Source of the DNA: Paenibacillus agilis | GTDB taxonomy: Bacteria > Bacillota > Bacilli > Paenibacillales > Paenibacillaceae | Direction of reading: 5' to 3' | NCBI RefSeq assembly: GCF_007786455.1 | Contig: NZ_VNJK01000001.1 | Location: 1,634,074 to 1,698,073, forward strand | Length of the DNA stretch: 64,000 bases | Part shown: positions 35,946-42,950 of the stretch, piece after piece | Position numbering within the stretch: the stretch's first letter is position 1 | Layout: each line of letters opens with the position of its first letter | The notes under the pieces: model-generated | Databases searched by the model: none | Seen by the model: the letters and a program-made list of their open reading frames with translations, nothing else | Told to the model about the DNA's origin: nothing | Position numbers and translations under genes: made by a program

Positions 35946-37112
35946 ATGACACAGGAGCCTTTGAAAATAGGAATAACATGCTACCCTTCACTTGGAGGGT
36001 CAGGTGTTGTTGCAACGGAGCTTGGCAAACTGTTGGCTGAGCGTGGACATCAAGTTCATTTTATTACACACAATATTCCGTTTCGCTTAGGGACTTCTTT
36101 TCAAAAAAATATTTATTATCATGAGGTGGATGTAAACGATTATTATGTGTTCCGTTATCCTCCTTATGATTTGTCATTAGCTAGTAAAATGGCACAAGTG
36201 GCAAAAATGCAGCAGTTGGATCTGCTTCATGTTCATTATGCAGTCCCACATGCTGTATGCGCTTATTTGGCAAAGCAAATGAGCACTTCGGATCTTAAAG
36301 TGGTCACTACTCTTCATGGTACAGATATTACCGTATTAGCGCAGGATGAAACGTTAAAGGATATGATCCGGTTTGCGATTAATCAAAGTGATGCTGTCAC
36401 GGCAGTTTCCCAAGATTTGATTGCCGAAACGAGAGAACTGCTTGATATTGATCGTCATATTGACTTGACTTATAACTTTATCGATAAGCGTGTGTATTAT
36501 CCGCGGGATATTTCTCACTTGCGTTCAGAGTTTGCTTACCCAGATGAGAAAATCGTAATGCATATATCTAATTTCCGCCCGGTGAAGCGGGTATGTGATG
36601 TAGTTGATACATTTGCAAAAATGGCGGAAAAAGTGCCTTCACGACTTGTGTTTGTTGGTGAAGGACCTGATATGCCGAAAGTGCAGCACAAAATTATGGC
36701 TATGGGATTGGAAGATCGCGTTCATTTCCTTGGAAAGCAGGATGAGATCGCTCAAGTCATTTCTTTGGCTGACGTTTTGCTGTTACCTTCGGAGAAAGAA
36801 AGCTTTGGCTTGGTTGCCTTGGAAGCAATGGCTTGTGGGGTTCCGACCATCGGTTCGATTGCAGGCGGCATACCTGAACTGGTAACTCATGAAGAGACGG
36901 GATTTTTGGCACCAGTCGGGGATACCGATGCGATGGCAGCTTATGCGATCCGATTGTTGACGGATGATGCTCTGGCAGAGCGTATGCGTGAAGCGTGCTT
37001 GCATAGAGCTCGTCACGTGTTCTGTAATGACCTTATTACTCATGAATATGAGAAAATATATTATCGTGTATTGAATCGGGAAGTAAATTTGGAGCAGCCT
37101 GTGTGCACGTAA
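35946..37112 (+). CDS. bshA: Glycosyltransferase BshA (bacillithiol step 1)
   Basis: A 388-residue GT4-family enzyme that joins GlcNAc from UDP-GlcNAc to L-malate. ITCYPSLGGSGVVATELGKL is the N-terminal signature; HISNFRPVKR and PSEKESFGLVALEAMACGVP (EX7E donor site) are in the C-terminal domain. ATG behind TAAGGGAGGTCAG. bshC is not in the window, as is usual since it lies elsewhere in Bacillales. Confidence 0.94.
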   Translation: MTQEPLKIGITCYPSLGGSGVVATELGKLLAERGHQVHFITHNIPFRLGTSFQKNIYYHEVDVNDYYVFRYPPYDLSLASKMAQVAKMQQLDLLHVHYAVPHAVCAYLAKQMSTSDLKVVTTLHGTDITVLAQDETLKDMIRFAINQSDAVTAVSQDLIAETRELLDIDRHIDLTYNFIDKRVYYPRDISHLRSEFAYPDEKIVMHISNFRPVKRVCDVVDTFAKMAEKVPSRLVFVGEGPDMPKVQHKIMAMGLEDRVHFLGKQDEIAQVISLADVLLLPSEKESFGLVALEAMACGVPTIGSIAGGIPELVTHEETGFLAPVGDTDAMAAYAIRLLTDDALAERMREACLHRARHVFCNDLITHEYEKIYYRVLNREVNLEQPVCT

Positions 37113-37182
37113 ATGTAAGGAACGATATACATTTGGTTAATGTCGGCATTCTGACGTAAATCCAATGTCAAGAAAGGCCTGA

Positions 37183-38643
37183 ATGGATATGTTTCAACTA
37201 CAGTTGGAAAGTGACCTGGCTGAAGGAGCACGAGACGTCCTTCGCATGCTAGATCAGCATGGTCATCAAGCTTATATGGTAGGCGGATGTGTGCGTGATA
37301 CGATACTAGGACGTCCCATACACGATATCGATATTGCTACTTCGGCAGAGCCTGATCAAGTATGTGAGATGTTTGAGCGTGTTATACCGACAGGTTTGCA
37401 GCATGGAACGGTTACGGTTGTTACGAAATATGGTAATTATGAAGTGACAACGTTCCGACGTGAGGGCGGCTATGTGGACAATCGTCGCCCGGAGTCCGTG
37501 GAATTTATTACGGATGTGACGGAAGATTTACGTCGCAGAGACTTTACTATGAATGCAATGGCCGTTGATGCTGATGGCACGTTGCTGGATCCATTTGCTG
37601 GACAAGTTGATTTACGTGCGTATCGTGTCCGCACAGTTGGTAAAGCAGATGAGCGATTCAGCGAGGATGCACTTCGTATGCTGCGAGCGATTCGTTTTGC
37701 ATCTGTGTTACAGATGCGGATCGCGAAGGGGACATGGCGCGCGTTGGTGAAGCTTCGCCCTGGATTGGCTCCTGTCGCGATGGAACGTGTGCGCGAAGAG
37801 CTGTGGAAGCTTACCGCTGGGCCAGACCCTGCTAGGGGCTGGGCGTTCGTTGTGCGAAGCGGCATACTCGCATATGCGAAAGAGCCGCTTCTGTTCTTGG
37901 CGCACCCATGGAGCGCCCGCTGGCAAAGCGCCTTGGCGGTGCTCGGGCAAATGGAGACGCCCGAGCTGCGCTTCGCGCTGCTTGCGCTTGTGCATGGCGC
38001 AAGCGCGGAAGAGGCGCAGGCTGTATGCCTGGCCCTGCGCCTCTCAGGCGCGCAGCAGGACGGCATATTGCCCGTCCTGCGCGCCCATGCGCAGCTCGCT
38101 GCTGCGGCGCAAGCGGCATCCGCCGCAGCTTCGCCAGCGCAAGGCGCCGCTAGCGCTGGCGAAGCTGCGCTGCGCCGCGCGTTCGCGCAAGCCGTACTCG
38201 CCTATGGCGAAACGGCTGTGCGCGGAGCCCTTGCTTGCCGCCAAGCGATGCTAGGCGTAAGCGAAGGCAAGCAGCCTGCGGCAGCGCTGCAAGCACACAT
38301 ACAGCCAGAGTCCGTAGACTCGCAGTTGCAAGCACACATACAGCCAGAGGCCACAGACGCGCAGCAACAGGCCGCAGACGAACTACAGCAGTCATACGCA
38401 CCGCCGCAGTCTGATTGCTCGCTGCTGCGTATGGCGCCGCAATGGCTCGAGGCAATGCCTGCCCGGCAGCTGTCGGACCTAGCCATTAAGGGCCGCGACA
38501 TCCTCGCTGCTAGCGATCGTCCTGCGGGCCCATGGATACGAGCTATCCTAGAACGTGTCTGGCTAGAGGTGGCAATCGGTGCGCTCCCGAATGAGCGCGA
38601 TGCTTTAATGAATGAAGCAACGAAAGGTGAGGATACAGCGTGA
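37183..38643 (+). CDS. cca: CCA tRNA nucleotidyltransferase, with GC-rich insert
   Basis: A 486-residue enzyme, some 70-90 longer than usual. The head is standard: YMVGGCVRDTILGRPIHDID (catalytic DxD), TTFRREGGYVDNRRP, RRRDFTMNAMA and RFSEDALRMLRAIRFA. From about residue 205 base composition changes abruptly: the line 38101-38160 is 77% G+C against mid-40s in the neighbours, and the protein becomes Ala-, Gln- and Arg-rich. Residues 369-394 are two 13-residue repeats (LQAHIQPESVDSQ, LQAHIQPEATDAQ). The last 50 residues (LSDLAIKGRDILAAS) return to family sequence. The frame stays open, so the enzyme is probably active. Confidence 0.92.
   Translation: MDMFQLQLESDLAEGARDVLRMLDQHGHQAYMVGGCVRDTILGRPIHDIDIATSAEPDQVCEMFERVIPTGLQHGTVTVVTKYGNYEVTTFRREGGYVDNRRPESVEFITDVTEDLRRRDFTMNAMAVDADGTLLDPFAGQVDLRAYRVRTVGKADERFSEDALRMLRAIRFASVLQMRIAKGTWRALVKLRPGLAPVAMERVREELWKLTAGPDPARGWAFVVRSGILAYAKEPLLFLAHPWSARWQSALAVLGQMETPELRFALLALVHGASAEEAQAVCLALRLSGAQQDGILPVLRAHAQLAAAAQAASAAASPAQGAASAGEAALRRAFAQAVLAYGETAVRGALACRQAMLGVSEGKQPAAALQAHIQPESVDSQLQAHIQPEATDAQQQAADELQQSYAPPQSDCSLLRMAPQWLEAMPARQLSDLAIKGRDILAASDRPAGPWIRAILERVWLEVAIGALPNERDALMNEATKGEDTA
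38124..38169. repeat. 17-bp perfect inverted repeat inside cca
   Basis: CGCAGCTTCGCCAGCGC at 38124-38140 and its exact reverse complement at 38153-38169, with a 12-base loop, within the GC-rich insert. No T tract follows. It might slow transcription or be a relic of an inserted element. Confidence 0.8.
38287..38364 (+). repeat. Tandem 39-bp repeat in cca
   Basis: Two head-to-tail 39-base units (38287-38325, 38326-38364), in frame, coding for two 13-residue units beginning LQAHIQPE. Differences are few and mostly in the second half of each unit, so the duplication looks recent. Confidence 0.85.
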
Positions 38644-39611
38644 GCGATCCGCTATTAGGATGGTTCCAATCCCATCAAGACCAATATATATCAGGCGAAG
38701 AGATTAGTCGTGAGCTGTCCATATCGCGCACAGCGGTTTGGAAGCAAATTAATCGTTTGCGCAAAAAAGGCTATCAATTTGAGGCGGTTCCGAAGCTTGG
38801 ATACCGCCTTATCGGCAAGCCTACTAAGCTTGATGAATCTTCGATTAGAGAGCATCTTAAAACAAGCAGCTTTGGTCAACAGATGAAGCTGCTTGAACGT
38901 GTAGATTCTACTCAAAACGTAGCACTTTCTTGGGCTCTAGAAGGGGCAGAAGAGGGAGCGGTAGTCATTGCTGAAGAGCAAGGGGAAGGACGAGGTCGTC
39001 GGGGAAGGGCGTGGCATTCGCCTGCAGGTAAAGGTATTTGGATGAGTCTCGTGCTTAAGCCCCGTATACCGCTGCATTTCACTCCTCATTTAACGCTGCT
39101 CACTGCAGTAGCCATATGTCGAGCTATCAAACGTATTGTCTCCTTGCCGGTAGGTATAAAATGGCCGAATGATCTACTCGTAGATGATCGAAAAGTATGT
39201 GGTATTTTGCTGGAGTCCCAAGCAGAAGACGAGCGATTGCTTAGTGTTATCGCTGGTGTGGGCATTAGCGTTAATTTAGAAGCAGATGACTTTCCAGAAG
39301 AGCTTCGACAAGTGGTGACTTCGTTGCGTCGTGAAAGTGGACAAGAAGTAGACCGCGCTGCATTGCTTGCCGAGGTGTTGTTCGAATGGGAGCAATTGTA
39401 CCGCCTCTATGAAGAGCAAGGTTTTGGTCCGATTCGCTCGCTATGGGAAGCGCAAAGCATAACAATTGGCCGAGCGCTTAACGTAGATACACCTTTCGGA
39501 CAAGTTAGCGGTGTCGCACAAGGGTTGGATGAATCCGGCGCACTTATATTGTTGGATGCGGATGGCTGTTATAAGAAAGTATTTTCTGGAGACGTGCAAT
39601 TTAGCACATGA
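38640..39611 (+). CDS. birA: Biotin operon repressor / biotin-protein ligase
   Basis: A 323-residue bifunctional protein. Residues 12-50 form a winged helix (YISGEEISRELSISRTAVWK), so it can repress biotin genes. The ligase centre has EEQGEGRGRRGRAWHSPAGK (biotinyl-AMP loop) and IKWPNDLLVDDRKVCGILLE with the catalytic Lys. The C-terminal SH3-like part follows. GTG 38640 overlaps the cca stop. Confidence 0.95.
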   Translation: MSDPLLGWFQSHQDQYISGEEISRELSISRTAVWKQINRLRKKGYQFEAVPKLGYRLIGKPTKLDESSIREHLKTSSFGQQMKLLERVDSTQNVALSWALEGAEEGAVVIAEEQGEGRGRRGRAWHSPAGKGIWMSLVLKPRIPLHFTPHLTLLTAVAICRAIKRIVSLPVGIKWPNDLLVDDRKVCGILLESQAEDERLLSVIAGVGISVNLEADDFPEELRQVVTSLRRESGQEVDRAALLAEVLFEWEQLYRLYEEQGFGPIRSLWEAQSITIGRALNVDTPFGQVSGVAQGLDESGALILLDADGCYKKVFSGDVQFST

Positions 39612-39720
39612 TTTGAAGGCGCATTTCTGGTATACTAGCTATGTAGGCGGTATCCAACTGGAACCGCACTCGCAAAGCAACGGATTTGTGCCTTTAATTG
39701 CATAGTAGCTGTGCTGCACA

Positions 39721-39754
39721 TTTCTGCTCTGAGCCGAAGGGACCGAGACAGAAA
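39721..39754 (+). promoter_or_regulatory. pan RNA motif-like hairpin upstream of panB
   Basis: TTTCTG (39721-39726) pairs with CAGAAA (39748-39753), CTC with GAG leaving an unpaired A, then GCC with GG-A-CC style pairing leaving a second unpaired A, around a GAAG loop. A hairpin with two bulged adenosines upstream of panB matches what is known of the pan motif, a putative pantothenate-related riboswitch of Firmicutes. The match is by structure and location from memory; a covariance search would decide. Confidence 0.55.
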
Positions 39755-39820
39755 GACGTCCGCATGTGACTTCTTTTTTGCTTTGGGACCTTTTTAGTGG
39801 AAACGCTAAAAGGTTTTTTT
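39755..39820 (+). terminator. Leader terminator before panBCD
   Basis: ACCTTTTTAGTG-GAAA-CGCTAAAAGGT (39788-39814) plus seven T is an intrinsic terminator 45 bases before panB. Just upstream, AAAG-AC-GTC and GAC-TT-CTTT (39753-39776) can form another hairpin. A terminator inside a leader fits attenuation control of panBCD by the structure at 39721-39754. Confidence 0.75.
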
Positions 39821-39864
39821 GTTTTGCGTAAACTAAAAAGGAAAAACCAAAGGAGTTGACTTAC

Positions 39865-40737
39865 ATGTCAGTAGTCAAAAAACAGCCTGTAAGCATTGTT
39901 AAACTGAAGAATATGAAAGAAAATAAAGACCCCATTACAATGGTTACCGCGTATGATTATCCAACGGCAGCGCTTGTCGAACAAGCTGGAGTAGATACGA
40001 TTCTTGTTGGAGACTCGCTTGGAAATGTCGTTCTTGGATACGATTCCACATTGCCAGTCACTATTGATGATATGGTTTACCATACACGCGCTGCACGCCG
40101 TGGAGCGCCTAATACATTTATCGTTGCCGATATGCCGTTCATGACCTATCACAGCACGGTTGCAGAGACGTTGAATGACGTTCGTCGCCTCATGCAAGAA
40201 GGTCATGCAAACGCTGTTAAAATGGAAGGCGGCGCTGAAATTACGTTAATGGTAGACGCTTGTGTTAAGGCAGGAGTTCCTGTTCTAGGACATATTGGAC
40301 TAACGCCTCAATCTGTACATCAGCTTGGTGGCTACCGCATTCAAGGAAAAACAAAAGAAGATGCGGATCGCTTGCTGCAAGATGCGCTTGCATTAGAGCG
40401 TGCGGGTGCATTCGCAATTGTGCTTGAATTAGTAACGGATCAAGTGGCTGCTTATATCAGTGAGCGCTTGAGCATTCCTACTATTGGTATTGGTGCAGGT
40501 GCAGGCTGTGATGGCCAAGTGCTTGTCTTCCATGATATTGTTCGCTTCTCACCAGATTACCGCGAGAAGCGTTTCGTTAAAACATATGCCGATATCGGAA
40601 CAACAATAAGAGAAGGCATCCAATCATATGTACAAGATGTTAAGACACGTGCATTCCCAGCAGAAGTGAACAGCTTCCGTGCAGAAGATAATGTTGTAGA
40701 GCATTTGTATGGCCCAGGAAAGGTGGAAGTTCGTTGA
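39865..40737 (+). CDS. panB: 3-methyl-2-oxobutanoate hydroxymethyltransferase
   Basis: A 290-residue TIM barrel, first step of pantothenate synthesis (ketopantoate from 2-oxoisovalerate and methylene-THF). ATG 39865 lies nine bases after AAAGGAG; the frame is open three codons further up. TILVGDSLGNVVLGYDST and VKMEGGAE are family signatures, and GIGAGAGCDGQVLVFHDI follows. It overlaps panC by four bases. Confidence 0.96.
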   Translation: MSVVKKQPVSIVKLKNMKENKDPITMVTAYDYPTAALVEQAGVDTILVGDSLGNVVLGYDSTLPVTIDDMVYHTRAARRGAPNTFIVADMPFMTYHSTVAETLNDVRRLMQEGHANAVKMEGGAEITLMVDACVKAGVPVLGHIGLTPQSVHQLGGYRIQGKTKEDADRLLQDALALERAGAFAIVLELVTDQVAAYISERLSIPTIGIGAGAGCDGQVLVFHDIVRFSPDYREKRFVKTYADIGTTIREGIQSYVQDVKTRAFPAEVNSFRAEDNVVEHLYGPGKVEVR

Positions 40738-41612
40738 TCGTAGCACGTACGGTTGAAGAAATAAGAGCGGCGGTGCAGCAATTGCGCACTAATCGCCCTA
40801 ATAGTACAGTTGGTTTTGTACCGACGATGGGCTATTTGCATGAAGGACATGCAAGTCTGATGCGCAAGTCGGCTGAGCAAAATGAGATCTCTGTGCTTAG
40901 TATTTTTGTAAATCCGATTCAATTTGGTCCAAACGAAGATTTAGAGCGCTATCCTCGAAATGAGTCTGGAGATCTTCAGCTGGCAGGGCAATGTGGTATT
41001 GATATCGTATTTTTGCCATCAGTTGAAGTCATGTACCCGCAAGCGACAAAGACTAAGATCAGAGTTGCTGAAGTAACGGAAGGATTATGCGGTGCATCTA
41101 GGCCTGGTCATTTTGATGGAGTAACGACAGTCGTAGCCAAATTATTTAATATGGTTAAACCGGATCGCGCGTATTTTGGTTTAAAAGATGCGCAGCAAGT
41201 GGCTGTTATTCAACAGATGGTAAATGACCTTAACATGGATGTGCAAATTATTCCATGTCCGATTGTCAGAGAAACAGATGGCCTGGCGCTTAGTTCACGT
41301 AATGTGTACCTATCGGATGAAGAACGTAGACAGGCGCTTGTTTTATCTGAGTCATTACAAATGGCTCATTCGCTAATTCGTGAACAGTCTACCATTACAG
41401 CGGCCGAGCTGAATGACGTGATTGTTAAACATATTCAGGCGATGCCGATTGCAGATATTGATTATGTAGAAATTGTTCAGTATCCAAGTATGGAACGCTT
41501 TGCTGCATCTGTGAAGTTAGGTGAACAAAAGTCTGACATATTAATCGCGCTTGCTGTCAGATTTGGAAATACGAGATTGATTGATAACTTATACTTGCCA
41601 TATCAATTATAA
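40734..41612 (+). CDS. panC: Pantothenate synthetase
   Basis: A 292-residue ATP-dependent ligase of pantoate and beta-alanine. VPTMGYLHEGHASLM contains the HxGH motif; FVNPIQFGPNEDLERYPR and PDRAYFGLKDAQQVAVI follow. The start is an unusual TTG at 40734 overlapping the panB stop and behind AAAGGTGGAAG. Confidence 0.95.
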   Translation: MIVARTVEEIRAAVQQLRTNRPNSTVGFVPTMGYLHEGHASLMRKSAEQNEISVLSIFVNPIQFGPNEDLERYPRNESGDLQLAGQCGIDIVFLPSVEVMYPQATKTKIRVAEVTEGLCGASRPGHFDGVTTVVAKLFNMVKPDRAYFGLKDAQQVAVIQQMVNDLNMDVQIIPCPIVRETDGLALSSRNVYLSDEERRQALVLSESLQMAHSLIREQSTITAAELNDVIVKHIQAMPIADIDYVEIVQYPSMERFAASVKLGEQKSDILIALAVRFGNTRLIDNLYLPYQL

Positions 41613-41658
41613 GATTGACTTTCAAATATATGAATCATAAAGAAATGGGGATTATGCC

Positions 41659-42042
41659 GTGATTCGTGAAATGATGAAATCAAAAATTCATCGTGCAACG
41701 GTAACTGAAGCGAATTTGAACTATGTCGGAAGCATTACGATTGATGAGCATCTTATGGAATTAGCAGACCTACTGCCGAATGAGAAAGTTCAAATCGTAA
41801 ATAATAATAATGGTGCCCGACTCGAAACGTATGTGATCCGTGGCGCGCGTCATTCTGGTGTTATTTGTTTGAATGGTGCAGCGGCCCGACTTGTTCAGCC
41901 TGGAGATAACGTCATAATTATTTCCTATGCTGGCATGACAAATGAAGAAGCGCGACAATATGAGCCTCGCATCGTCTTTGTTGATGAGCGCAATCGTCCT
42001 ACAGAAACAGCAGGCGTCGAGATTCATGCGACAATTCGATAA
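41659..42042 (+). CDS. panD: Aspartate 1-decarboxylase (proenzyme)
   Basis: A 127-residue pyruvoyl enzyme making beta-alanine for PanC. The self-cleavage site is NYVG/SITID, between Gly24 and Ser25 in family numbering, with the serine becoming the pyruvoyl group. Start at GTG 41659 gives [15 protein letters not shown], which matches the normal N-terminus; the internal ATG 41671 would cut it short. [16 protein letters not shown] is also typical. It completes panBCD. Confidence 0.95.
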   Translation: MIREMMKSKIHRATVTEANLNYVGSITIDEHLMELADLLPNEKVQIVNNNNGARLETYVIRGARHSGVICLNGAAARLVQPGDNVIIISYAGMTNEEARQYEPRIVFVDERNRPTETAGVEIHATIR

Positions 42043-42160
42043 CAGCATGAGGCAGTATTGTTGAATCAATGCCATCCCGCATGAAAAGCATCGTGGATAC
42101 ACACAATGAACGTGAGCCAAACAACAACGCAAAGCATCACATGTAGAGGTGGGATGAATC

Positions 42161-42841
42161 GTGTTGCAGCACATGTTCGCGACGATGAATGATCAGTTGG
42201 ATGATATCATGAAGCACTATCCGAAAGCGAAGGGGCAAATGCGTGAGGAGCTGAACCATCAAATTCAACTGCTCACTTCCATGAGTGATCATTTTCTGGA
42301 AGAATGGCTTCGGTTTGAAGAGAAGCTGGCATTACTTCGTAAGCAAGAGGAAGGCGAGCATAATAGCCCAAGCAACAGTCTAAAAAGTATCGTTTCCAAA
42401 AAAGAGCCCTCTGTACAGCAGTCAATGTTGGATTTGGATTACAGTGATCCGTTTCAACGGGGGCAAGGTTACTTTACGCTTTTGATGTATCATCAAGCGG
42501 CCCCCCAATTTGAACAGGCTGCCCTGCAGCAACCTGAACGATTATTAGTAAGAGCATACTTGGGGTTGTCTTATTTGCATCTTGGTCGCAAGCAGGAAGC
42601 ATGCCGTCATTTTCATTTTATTATTCCTTTGACGGAAGATGCAATGTTAAAGGCATTGGCTTACAATGCATTAGGTTGTATTCAAGCAATGGATCGAAAT
42701 ACGGAGAAAGCGCAGCACTATTTTCACCAAGCACATGTCGCTGATCCAACGATTCCCGAGCCAATTGCTAATTTACAAGTATGTTTAGACAATCATGGCT
42801 GTCTCCAACTTGGAGAAAAGCGAATGGTTCATATGGGATGA
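42161..42841 (+). CDS. TPR-type tetratricopeptide protein, unknown role
   Basis: A 226-residue soluble protein, GTG start behind GAGGTGGGATG. The first 90 residues are a charged helical segment (HYPKAKGQMREELNHQI; WLRFEEKLALLRKQEEGE). Residues 105-210 show three helical pairs in the TPR pattern: AAPQFEQAALQQPERLLVRAYLGLSYLHLGR, EACRHFHFIIPLTEDAMLKAL AYNALGCIQ, and KAQHYFHQAHVADPTIPEP. Such repeats bind other proteins. Between panD and dinG it has no evident functional link. Confidence 0.75.
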   Translation: MLQHMFATMNDQLDDIMKHYPKAKGQMREELNHQIQLLTSMSDHFLEEWLRFEEKLALLRKQEEGEHNSPSNSLKSIVSKKEPSVQQSMLDLDYSDPFQRGQGYFTLLMYHQAAPQFEQAALQQPERLLVRAYLGLSYLHLGRKQEACRHFHFIIPLTEDAMLKALAYNALGCIQAMDRNTEKAQHYFHQAHVADPTIPEPIANLQVCLDNHGCLQLGEKRMVHMG

Positions 42842-42848
42842 AATTACA

Positions 42849-42883
42849 AGAGGGGAACATCTTTTCGCAAGATGTTCCCCTCT
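42849..42883 (+). terminator. Perfect 15-bp hairpin after the TPR gene
   Basis: AGAGGGGAACATCTT-TTCGC-AAGATGTTCCCCTCT. The stem is perfect, but only ACTCATTTCC follows, so it is a weak intrinsic terminator or an RNA-stability element. Confidence 0.6.
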
Positions 42884-42950
42884 ACTCATTTCCAAAAAAC
42901 CGAACATCTGTTATGCTATATAAACAGAATTGGGTGAGAGGAATATGTAA

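Noticed and set aside
37470..38501. Several long antisense and shifted frames in cca (for example 37470-38066 minus, 198 codons)
   Set aside because: High GC lowers stop-codon frequency; the forward frame has all Cca motifs.
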